Shown here: one piece after another, positions 32,622 to 41,800 of the stretch | How the letters are laid out: the number at the start of each line of letters is the position of its first letter | How positions within the stretch are numbered: the first letter of the stretch is position 1 | NCBI GenBank assembly: GCA_016508695.1 | Contig: VNKQ01000020.1 | Location: 62,001 to 126,000 of the forward strand | Reading direction: 5' to 3' | Source: Hyphodiscus hymeniophilus | Lineage: Eukaryota; Ascomycota; Leotiomycetes; Helotiales; Hyphodiscaceae | Length of the DNA stretch: 64,000 bases | Position numbers and translations under genes: made by a program | The notes under the pieces: model-generated | Database searches by the model: none | Seen by the model: only the letters and a program-made list of their open reading frames with translations | What the model was told of the DNA's origin: nothing

Positions 32622-33625
32622 TCACCTCCTCCACTCGATTGCTTCACGACGTAACGACTTCTCAGCCCAGAAAATCGTCGTTACAGCAGCAATCACTCCC
32701 CATAACCAAGGTAGGGTCCAGCCTGTTACTTCCTTATTAGCGTCTCTCGAACTCCACCGCATCTTTCAAGACTCACCAAGCGCGAACACGACATTGAGAT
32801 CGTCGACCAGGAAGACGATCAACGTAGTTGCTATGGCTGTCGATAAGGAACCGACACCCCAAAACCAATTCAGATGCATGAGTAGTTGTCGAAATTCTGG
32901 ACTGGCTTCATAACGAGCGGCCAGAGCGAACCGGAATGCTTCATCGCCTCCTCCGTCCACCGCCACTCCATCCTCCATGAGCGTGAAAATTCCAGGCTTG
33001 GCTAAGCTGCCGGCTGCTGTCGATGAGAATCTAACGGGTGTCTTCCAACCCATTTGGACCATGATACCCAAGATAATGACTTGGATGCTGGCCCAGTACA
33101 AAACGATGGCTTGCGGCATTGAAGATTGGCGAATGTTTGGTGGATTCGCGCTCGTCCCTGTCACGAGCACGGCGGTAACAAGTATTGCTGCAAGAAGAAT
33201 ATTCCAGTGTAGATAGTCGCCCTAATTTTCTGATTAGGCAATCCCATCAGTAAATTGGAATTAGATTCGTAACTACCATCCACGACTTCGTACCAATCGG
33301 CCGACATTGAGAGTCTTTTCGGAACAAACGCCAAGTTCGCATTGCGAACGTGACAACTGTGAATCCCCCAAGAATAGCAGTTGGTATAGTAAGTGCTGTG
33401 GAATCTTTAGCTGGCTATCTAATTCCTGACGGAGTAACCAGACTCACCAGTATTAACACTGTTTGATCCATATCTGATTGCGAAATACAAGGCATTCGGT
33501 AGGATACATGTTGGAATAAGGATAATTCCCCAGGTGATGCCGATCGCGAGTTTCTTTTCTCGAAGGTCGATGGGCAGTTGTGGGAGGATCATCTTCGGTG
33601 TCGGGATACTTTCGACGTCAGACAT
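32622..33625 (-). CDS. Fungal integral membrane protein, unknown function
   Basis: Four exons (33625-33448, 33395-33277, 33221-32777, 32722-32622) give 280 residues with consistent phases; introns are 52-55 nt. Hydrophobic spans are LAIGITWGIILIPTCILPNA, then LTIPTAILGGFTVVTFAM, then DYLHWNILLAAILVTAVLV, then AIVLYWASIQVIILGIM, then the segment ending LSTAIATTLIVFLVD, then LPWLWGVIAAVTTIFW, so six or seven spans. Loops carry GKW- or MGDYLHWN-type text that I connect with a common fungal hypothetical membrane family. It ends EKSLRREAIEWRR, a basic cytosolic tail. No transporter signature can be named. It lies tail-to-tail with the zinc-cluster gene and head-to-head with the FMN enzyme gene, so it may be co-regulated with the cluster. 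Confidence 0.8.
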
Positions 33626-34474
33626 AGTAGTTTGGATGACAAGATTGTTGATCTAGATAATCTGGGATGAATGATGGATGAGCTTAAAAGCAAGATATCA
33701 CAAATGAATACAGGATCTTAAGTAAGTTCTGTCAACTTTGCTTTCATGACGACGCTCCCGGCGATCCGTAATTCTGCATTCCTATTTGTGTACTGCCTCA
33801 TCCAACTTTCTGACTGAAGGCGTGGCAGCCTCGCATTCATTGTTGTTGCTCTAAGGAAATTGAAAGTCGTTACATACACTTACGCGCACTCTCCAGACAG
33901 GCGCTCCGAATCGGGACTCCAAATAGAAATATGACGTTCCAGCTATGATCCAAGCTTTACTACTGGTCGGTGGCCCTTTTTGTGGGCAGTCTTCAGTCTC
34001 ACTTCTCTCTTGGCATCTTCCCGTCGGTATATTCGGCGTTTTGGTTTTCTTTGGCGGGGTAGTATGTTGTCTCCCCATATGAAACTTCGTACCCATTGTC
34101 AACACTGCCTATTCCCGGGGACTATATTGACCTATTGGTAGTCACCAAACTTTTCATGGATGCTAGCTTTCCTTAAAAATGAATGAAGTATCAAATCGCC
34201 GATGGCTTCGTGAAAGTTCCATATGGAACTCCATTCTCTTGGGACGAGTAAGCTTTCATGATTGGATATTTCATCATAGATAAGTGGAGCCCATTCCTCA
34301 AATTGCCGACCAATCTTCCAGCAAGTCGAAGTACGGAGGAGATTCGAAATGTCTATCGCAGATGAACTTAAAATGAATCAAGACGTCCTTGGCGACTTCG
34401 GGCAAAACTAATGGCCAAATACAGCCTACAAAAGTTACGCAACGTTCGATAAGAACAATCGTACATACTCCAAG
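33626..34474. other. Divergent intergenic region, probable shared promoter
   Basis: About 0.85 kb between the divergent membrane-protein and FMN-enzyme genes. A frame at 33,851-34,105 (minus) has no recognisable features and is not called. Confidence 0.55.
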
Positions 34475-36062
34475 ATGACCATTGAAACATCAAATATGAG
34501 TTCTCATGAGCCTGATCTGGCAGAAGACGAGAAGCGAGCAAACTCCGAAACGATACATCCAACATTATCTCCTGCACTCGCTCTGCTGGCGCCAATCCTG
34601 AGCAATTCGAGCACGACATTCGCCTCATATTCGTCACAGATCTACTTCCAGAAAGATCAGACTTTGCGAGCTCCCGAAATCACTCCAAATCTTGCTAAAA
34701 TCGAGAGTTCTGCCAGATCACGCTTGCCAAAAGAAGCATATAATTATGCAGCGGGAGGTGCAGGCCTCGAGTCGACAGTCAAGGCCAATCGCGAGGCCTT
34801 TAATCATGTAGGAATATGGATTCCTTCTCAGAAGGTGTGATTGACAGATTTCAGTGGCGTATTCTACCGAAAATGTTGCACAGCGTCCTTCCAGAACGTA
34901 ACCTATCTCGTAAGATCTTTGGTCGATATATTCCCGCACCAATTGGTGAGTACTGTTCAAGTTTGTTCTTTCCGCTATCCCAATCGCTTGAACCGGCTGG
35001 ACCACTAGGATGTCATAGCAAGCCTGAGCAATGCCGAATCTGATGTACTAGCAGTTATGGCACCCATCGGCGTACAAACGCTATTCCATCCCACAGGAGA
35101 GAGGGCAATGGCCAAAGTTTTTGGCGAGATGGGCCTCCCTTACACTCTGAGCACGGCATCCAGTACAGGCTTCAAAGATGTGGCGACCGCGAACGGGGAT
35201 GGAAATCCGAGATGGTACCAACTATACTGGCCAACAGTTGATGGATTGACACAATCATATCTCAAATCGGCAAGAGAAAACGGATACGAAGTATTGGTCG
35301 TGACCGTCGATACCTGGGAGCTGGCTTGGCGACCGAGAGATCTCGAGACCGGTTATTTTCCTTTCATTCAAAGCATCGGGACCCAAATCGGGCTTGAGGA
35401 CAAGTATGCCCATTCGCAGCTTGGATTTGATCCTCTTGCTGAAGGAGCCACACTTGAGCAGAGGAAACTCGCATCGCTGTACCATGTTGTGACAACATCG
35501 AGGGGTGTATCGCCTCGATGGGAGAATCTGAAAAAGCTGAGAGACTGGTGGGGAGATGGACCCATTGTCTTGAAAGGAATACAGTCGCCAGAAGATGCGC
35601 TATTGGCTGTGAAGTTTGGGATGGATGGAATCATTGTCAGCAATGTACGTGCTTTCCGGCGTCGCTCGTGATCTTCAACCTGACGAGAGGTAGCACGGTG
35701 GGAGGCAAGTCGACGGAGCCGTGGGGTCTCTGACTTGCCTTCCGCCTATTGTTGATGCTGTGAAGGGAAAGCTGACGATTGGATTCGATGGTGGTATACG
35801 ATGTGGCGCTGATATGTGAGTTTGACTCTGGCTGCTGCAACCCGAGGATGGACTAATATTTCGTAGCTTTAAAGCCCTCGCCCTCGGCGCAGACTTCGTT
35901 CAACTTGGCCGACCAATGCTATGGGGCTTGGCACATGATGGCGAAAAGGGAGCAAGACATGTGCTGAAATCCCTTCTTGCTGATTTCGATTTGACAGTGG
36001 GACTTTCCGGACACCAAGATCTGTCTACAGTCGATAGAACTGCTGTTGTTTGTCCTCCGTGA
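34475..36062 (+). CDS. FMN-dependent 2-hydroxy acid dehydrogenase/oxidase
   Basis: Member of the lactate oxidase / lactate 2-monooxygenase / glycolate oxidase family, which oxidises L-2-hydroxy acids to 2-keto acids with FMN. Five exons (34475-34807, 34855-34945, 35055-35644, 35694-35815, 35867-36062) give 443 residues. Readable family blocks are EAYNYAAGGAGLESTVKANR, VMAPIGVQTLFHPTGE, LPYTLSTASSTG, RWYQLYWP, VVTVDTWELAWRPRD, GPIVLKGIQSPEDAL and DGIIVSNHGGRQVDGAV. The last contains the catalytic base H339 exactly at an exon junction. FDGGIRCGADIFKALALGAD and FVQLGRP bind the FMN phosphate. The APIGVQ and DTW blocks place it nearest the lactate 2-monooxygenase-like group. The N-terminal 50 residues are polar and longer than in bacterial relatives. 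No secretion signal or cytochrome b5 domain is seen. Confidence 0.93.
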
Positions 36063-36266
36063 TGCCGTTGAAAGTATCTGAATGGCAGGTACCGATGTAT
36101 ATATAAAGAGATGTCATGCTCCATTCCGGGCGCTTGTTCCGTTTAGATCAATCAGTTCTTCTCTCCGCACACTTGGCAAGATTTGTTGAAGCGTCTTCCG
36201 CTCATGACAGCGAAAACTGACGGATTGAACAACATCATGGCTATAAGCACGACTCAAAAGGTGTGA

Positions 36267-37394
36267 CTAGAGTGTAACGCTCTTCCCTTCAACCGTGATC
36301 TCCAACTTCCCATTCCCCTGCTCTTCAGCCAACTTAGCCGCCTTCTCCTTATTATGCTGTTCCCAAACAGCTTTCCTAACCTTCTGCTGATAAAATGCAA
36401 CCCCATTCTCCTTGGCAGGATTCAACACCCCCTCGCCATAAACACCCCTCTCCAGATTCTCCTGCGCCTTCTCACAGAGTTCGAAGTCCTCCAAAGCAAC
36501 CTGTCTCACAAACTTGTAATATTCCTCAAATTCCTCCTCTGTGCCCGCATGATAGTAGTCAAACTCCATTCTACTTACTCCTGGGTTCGTCGAGGGGAGG
36601 GTACGGAAAGATGACATGCCACCTCCGTACACATTGAGTGTACAAATTGGGAAGAAGTAGAGGAAGAGCCCGTCATTGGGCTTCGACGGGTCGGCAATGT
36701 GCTGGCTGAAGTTGGAATGGTTGGAGACGGAGTAGAAGGTTGGGGGATAATATTTGGAGAATGTCGGGTGCGTGTATTGACAATGGAGACATTCTTGAAA
36801 ACCATCGATCCTGGAGATGTTAGAATTATATGTGAGAAGGTGAGAGAGAAAATACATGGTTTTCCAATTAAAACGGCCTTCATATGAGATGCTGCGGCGG
36901 TGGGGGAGCTTGGTGAAGTCGACTGTGTTGGTAAGATTTTCGAGGCCGACGAAGAAATCCGGGAAACTAGGTGTATCGAGGGATAACGTTGCAAAGAGGA
37001 GACCGCTGGGGGTGAAATGAGTCCGGATTTGGACACTCTAGTTCTGTCAGTACCTAGGGAGGAAGGGAAGTGACTGTAGCGTCACGTGACATGTTAGCAC
37101 ACCTCATCTTCGGCACGAACTGTTATTCCTTCGATGCCAATGCCAGCGGACTCAGGGCTGTTGTTTTCAACAATTAGGGTTATTTGGGCTATCTCGTAAA
37201 GTAAAGATTTCGACCTGTCCTGGAATCGAGTCACTGGGCCCAAAAGATGCCATGACTACCAGTGTCAGCGTACTATCCCAAGAGTGGGGGTGGGGATGGA
37301 TACTTACCTTGAGAAAGACTGCACGGCGTTCAAGCTGATAGAGTGGGGGGCTGCAAAACCAGGAAGCGGGAAGAGTTCTCGTAAGAGACTCCAT
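36267..37394 (-). CDS. Rieske-type oxygenase alpha-subunit paralog lacking the [2Fe-2S] domain
   Basis: Four exons (37394-37308, 37255-37103, 37037-36856, 36810-36267) give 321 residues; all introns are GT-AG and phases agree. The start matches Rieske non-heme oxygenases of the choline monooxygenase type (TLPASWFCSPPLYQLERRAV, then SWHLLGPVTRFQ). Where the C-x-H...C-x2-H Rieske domain should follow there are only about 30 residues (EIAQITLIVENNSPESAGIG and on to VRAEDE) before the text resumes (SVQIRTHFTPSGLLFATLSL). The catalytic domain is intact: GRFNWKTMIDGFQECLHCQY then THP, with H150-x4-H155, and D249 in EDFELCEKAQENLERGVYGE as the probable third iron ligand. Only about 250 nt of exon/intron space separates these blocks, so the missing domain is not an overlooked exon. 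Intron 36855-36811 is 45 nt, in frame and stop-free. It lacks its own electron-transfer centre. Confidence 0.88.
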
Positions 37395-38120
37395 GTCCGA
37401 ATACTTGAATTTTCTGAAAACGAAGAATGAAGCTTTGGGAGAACAAATCGAACAATGCCAACCTGGTCTTATCAATGTGAAGCTATTGGACTTATACTCC
37501 AAATACAAGTCGCCGTGCCTGTTATCACATGGCGGGATCTATTGTGGTCAGCTTCAACCAGGAACGGGAACGTCATTGGACGGGATATCAACCACAGTTT
37601 CATACCGAATTGGGAAATACGATCCAGCCGCTGGTGCATGCACAAATATAGACTTCCTTCCCTACCCTCAAAACACCTGCGTTGCACAATTCGATCTCAA
37701 CCATTTATGATTTGAAGTAACTGTACATTGAAAGTCATCTTTTGGAGACGTTTTGTAAGCTTGCCACACGACTGCTGTGTAACGATATTTCGTCGTTGTG
37801 TTCGGCGGAGTGAAGTCCCGGAAAACCAAGCGGATCCCGCAATTCAAACTAGTGACGGGATGCATGAGCCAGATTTGGTTGTAGCTTGACATCACGATAC
37901 AAATGGGAATTGCCGTATCAGGCTTTATTCTAACGAGTTGGCCCATGCAAGTTGCTCGTCGCGCAAATGCGGACGAGAACGCAAGAGTGATATCGTTGAA
38001 TAGGCGCAGGATGTGATTCATAAGATCGAGAAATTTCCATCAATCTAAAAGAACAAACTCAGTCTCAGGCTCCACAAGACGTGCATTTGAAATCTACGAT
38101 CGCACCTCGACTTTGGCACT
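37395..38120. promoter_or_regulatory. Shared divergent promoter of the two Rieske relatives
   Basis: 726 bases between the start codons of the Rieske-less and Rieske-only genes, which are transcribed away from each other. Such an arrangement usually means joint control. CGG/CCG triplets occur (for example around 37,803 and 37,829), as zinc-cluster regulators bind, but I see no convincing spaced palindrome. A 117-codon minus-strand frame (37668-38021) lies inside; see separate entry. Confidence 0.5.
37668..38021 (-). CDS. Possible small ORF inside the divergent promoter
   Basis: 117 codons from ATG to stop. The middle part (SLNCGIRLVFRDFTPPNTTT, then YRYTAVVWQAYK) reads more like protein than the surrounding noise, but no family is recognised, there is no signal peptide and no second exon could be attached with confidence. 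It may be chance or a decayed gene. Confidence 0.22.
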   Translation of the reverse strand: MNHILRLFNDITLAFSSAFARRATCMGQLVRIKPDTAIPICIVMSSYNQIWLMHPVTSLNCGIRLVFRDFTPPNTTTKYRYTAVVWQAYKTSPKDDFQCTVTSNHKWLRSNCATQVF

Positions 38121-39597
38121 ATGGCTGTCATGGAAATGTCTTTATACTCAGTTGGCATCACTATCTTGGTCGGAGCGGTTTATGCGCTAAGATTCATTGA
38201 CATCGAGAACATTCTCAACAAACTTGCTCTTCGCGTTCCTGGCTGGCTTCAGGGACGCCATGGGAAATTTGGTTTACAAGACGTACCTATTGTGACTTCG
38301 ATTGACGAACCAACATCCAAGTATCCTTCACATTGGTGGGCTGATGAGAAGCAATTTCAGCTTGAACGGCGTGCAATTTTCAGTAAGGTACGTATTTTCG
38401 CACGATTACACAAAGTGCGGCTGACAAGCTTTCGTACAGAGCTGGTTGTTTGTTACACATGCTTCGAGATTTCAGAAGCCTGGCGATTACCGCACTTTTG
38501 AGACCGCAGGCTTCTCTTTCATCGTCATTCTCGGCAAAGATAAACAACTTCGCGCATTCCACAACGTTTGTCGGCATCGCGCATATGCGGTAACGAAGAA
38601 AGAAAGCGGTAGTTCGACAGTTCTGGGTTGCAGATACCACGGATGGAGCTATGACACGAAAGGTAAATTGATCAAGGCGCCGGAGTTCGAGAATGTAGTC
38701 GACTTCGACAAGTCATTGAACGGTCTATGGGAATTGAAAACAAAAGAGCAACAAGGTATGTTGTTTGTAAACTTTCAAGTCGAGGAAAGTAACCACGGAC
38801 TGGAAATGGGAGAATCGGGAGATATCATTAAGAGCTGGAAGATTGGCGACATGAAGTGGGCCCATGAGTGGAGAGCAGACGGTTCTTTCAACTGGAAACT
38901 TGCAGGTAAGCCACTTGAGACTTGGCACTAAGCAGAAAGGTCTTTACTGACCGAGAGCATAGAGAATTTCTTCTGTGATGTTCCAAGCCAGGAAGATACC
39001 TGGATGTCAACGCTGCGCAGCTTCTTCAGTACCCAACACCAACGTCTTTTCCTAGCTCATGATACAATCCTGCGACAACTTCCATCAGGGCACGTACTGA
39101 CTTTGCGTGCTCTTCCATCATCCCCGAACAAGACATTGATGGAATGCAATATTTATGGACGGCTTTTGCGACATACCAAGACCACGCAAATAGAGCTTGA
39201 AACTGTAAAAAGGGAGGTTGAATCGGAGATTAAGCGATTAGAACTTCAACATGAAGCGCTTGCTACTGGGAACAGCCATGTTCAAAGTCGTAAGAGCCTT
39301 GGTGGAGCGATAAAGCGTGTTTGCTGACCACTGGGCAGCCAACCAAGTAAAATTGAGTGAGGTTCTCTCGCAACACACCAAGGCTGAGAAGGCTGCGAAG
39401 AAAGAAATACATCCCGCAGCTCGAAAACAAAGCTTCACTAACGAGGGAATGGCTGACGATGATTGTAAGCATCCATCTTCCTCCATTCACTGTTCTGCTG
39501 CAATATATTGACGCTGTGCCCAGTATGTGAGGAGCTCGAATCGAATGGCCGAGATGCTGTCTGTGGGGCCAACACGAAAGGGCTGTTAGATTGGTGA
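38121..39597 (+). CDS. Membrane-anchored Rieske [2Fe-2S] protein with degenerate oxygenase domain
   Basis: Five exons (38121-38387, 38440-38905, 38963-39289, 39339-39464, 39524-39597) give 419 residues with consistent phases. An N-terminal membrane span (YSVGITILVGAVYALRFI) precedes WWADEKQFQLERRAIFSK and SWLFVTHASRFQKPGDYRTF, as in Rieske oxygenase alpha subunits. The cluster ligands are perfect: C133-R-H135 and C153-R-Y-H156, in AFHNVCRHRAYAV and GCRYHGWSYDTKGKLIKAPE. After the usual FNWKLA the (Asp/Glu)...His-x4-His iron motif is absent; instead it reads ENFFCDVPSQEDTWMSTLRS. A helical, coiled-coil-like C-terminus follows (TVKREVESEIKRLELQHEAL) and ends CEELESNGRDAVCGANTKGL then LDW. So it can carry electrons but probably not activate oxygen alone. 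I recall fungal relatives of this Rieske-only type. It faces the Rieske-less paralog across a shared promoter. Confidence 0.9.
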
Positions 39598-40199
39598 TTA
39601 TTCCTGCGGATATTCTGTTGTGTCTCGAAAGAATTTATACGATGAAGTTGGTGAGATGCAAGTAGTGACACGAGGTGCGTTTTAAAAGAGAAGAGAAGGC
39701 TTGGCGAGATTGCGGGGAAAGACGCAAGCGTCGCATGCACGGAAGGTAGCATTTCTTAAACACTTCAGCAACGTTGAGTTTATATTCACCATCGGCATCG
39801 CCATTGCCTTACCATCTCCATTTCTATTACCATTGCACAAATATCCTGCCGTGTGTCGCTAGCTGCGTGCCGCATCGCCAGGGCCAACCAGGCCAGATGC
39901 TCAGCAACACTACGGACAGGCTTGTTTACGTACGAGCACCCGAGTAGTCTCTACGCCGGCAAGATCTAGAGCCGCCTCCATGATTCCTCATCCATTCATG
40001 TGTACGGCTACCCCGCAAAGATGCTCTTGGTCGTCCGGCGTGTCTCTCATCCGGCATGCAACAGTAGCTTCTTACGATCTACCTAGGAATTAGCTCATTT
40101 GGTCAATTCCTTGGTACAAGATGGTGGTCGAAGGGTGTCTCTGTTTTGTTTACCCTCCGCTCCCAAGCCTACAGAGTTACTACACCCAAAGAATCGAAT
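39598..40199. other. Intergenic, no supported gene
   Basis: About 0.6 kb between two plus-strand genes. Terminator and promoter sequence only. Confidence 0.55.
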
Positions 40200-40981
40200 A
40201 TGAAATTTCGAATCGTCTCCTGCGCTGTTCTTGGAGCAACAGCTGTCACAGCTCAGCATAATGCCTCAACTGCGAATGGCTGTAACGACGGTTTCTATCC
40301 TGGTACCGACACAGTGATCTTCACCACACCATATACGTACGCGCAGGTTATTTCGATCATTGGCGACTATAAAAATATCACCTGTAGGTCCTTGAAAGCC
40401 CAAAGTTTCCCAAATAAGCGTGTTATGGGGGATCATCAGAATAAAGCAATTGTTGACTTCCCCGATACTTAGGGAGTGGCTCTCCATACGACTCGGTAAC
40501 CCTCAACGCTACGGACAACGCCGTTGGGACGGCGCGCACATATGATATTGATGGGGCACACGTTGTCGAGACGATTACTACTTACTCGAAGCCTGCGAAC
40601 GGTCCGTACGAAGAGATTCATGCGCTTGACCTCCTCACGATCCCCGCCGCGAATGTGAGCTTCTATAGCGATTACGATGGCACAACAGCTACCTCGGTGT
40701 GCAGCGGGGCTGCGACTACCTTTAATTTCACGATTAACTTCTGTGCGACGAATGCTTCGACTGCAACAGCTGTCCTTCACATGCTACATCTTACGGATGC
40801 ACAGACTGTTGGCGTGTTTCTTGGTGGACAGAACTTCTCTACGTGCGCTGCCTTGTCAAACGGCACGGCTACAATTACCTCACCTCCTCCGGTTGTGACG
40901 GCGAGCGGTGCCTCTGCGAATATGATTGAGATCTCGATACTCATGATGATTGCTGGCTTTGTTCTATTGATAGGGCTTTGA
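40200..40981 (+). CDS. Small secreted GPI-anchored surface protein
   Basis: Two exons, 40200-40383 and 40473-40981, joined across an 89-nt intron that splits a Trp codon (NIT-W-SGSPYDSVTLNATDN), give 230 residues. The signal peptide (MKFRIVSCAVLGATAVTAQ) is followed by a compact domain with conserved-looking text: TTPYTYAQVISIIGDYKNIT, then NAVGTARTYDIDGAHVVETI, then GPYEEIHAL. Several N-glycosylation sequons and about five cysteines follow. A small-residue site and the hydrophobic tail ISILMMIAGFVLLIGL fit GPI anchoring. I recall this as a widespread fungal family of unknown function, found also among plant-associated species. It is probably a bystander in the oxidative cluster; a role at the cell wall is likely. 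Confidence 0.86.
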
Positions 40982-41800
40982 GTAGACATATATTGTAGAC
41001 ATATATTGGGCGAGATAATTCATATATCGGGAAGATTATGTGGAAAACATCTTCTGTCACATATCAAGGAGCCTTCTCAGAAACACTCGGCAGATCTACC
41101 CGCTTGAAGTCCCAGTACCGGCAATCCACTTTTTCAGGCTGTGTGGATTCACACCGTTGCCAAGTCCCTTGTTCCAATGGGCTTCGTACCCCACAATCCC
41201 ACCCCCACGCCGCGGCTTAGTTTCAACCTCTTTTCTGGGAAACCATCGAAGCTCAAAGGGCGTCAGTAGTTTGACGTCTTGCTTTTGATAAGAGCCAATC
41301 TAATCAGCGGTGCGGAAAGCTTGCCTGACGACTTAGTGGAAGTCATTGGCTATTCACAATCGATGGAGGTACTGGGAGAGTTAATAGCTGTATTGGGAAA
41401 GCAGATCCTTGGGGCTGCAGGGGAGAGTGAAGATAAGGCCCACGACGCATAGACATGCATGCCAACTCCCGGGACTCATGGCTGAGGGGAGATAGGAGCT
41501 TGGAAGTCATCTATCGATCGACATGAAACAAGAGTGGGATATTCCCGGCATGCACAGGCCTCAAGTCGGTGTCGCCGTTATCTCCACTCCTCCTCGCAAG
41601 CTGCTGTTATCGCTGCACAGTGCTCTCGTATTTTTACCTGCAGTTCCCCGTTAATGTATCCAAGGTTGACTCAATTCTCAATTTTTGCTTTACTCAAGTG
41701 CTCCACGAATTTGAAGTGCTTTTGAAATCATTGCCTTCTATTGTCACCTTCTCCCTACCGTTACAACTTCTGAGTTGCTGTGTCTGTGACAAAAGAAGTG
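40982..41800. other. Intergenic, no supported gene
   Basis: About 0.8 kb between two plus-strand genes. The last 250 bases are CT-rich (ctccactcctcctcgc; cattgccttctattgtcacc) as in a promoter and leader for the permease gene. Confidence 0.55.

Noticed and set aside
37103..37255. Overlooked Rieske exon in the minus-strand oxygenase paralog
   Set aside because: Only about 400 nt lie between the conserved flanking blocks, and none of the three frames holds a C-x-H or C-x2-H-G motif.
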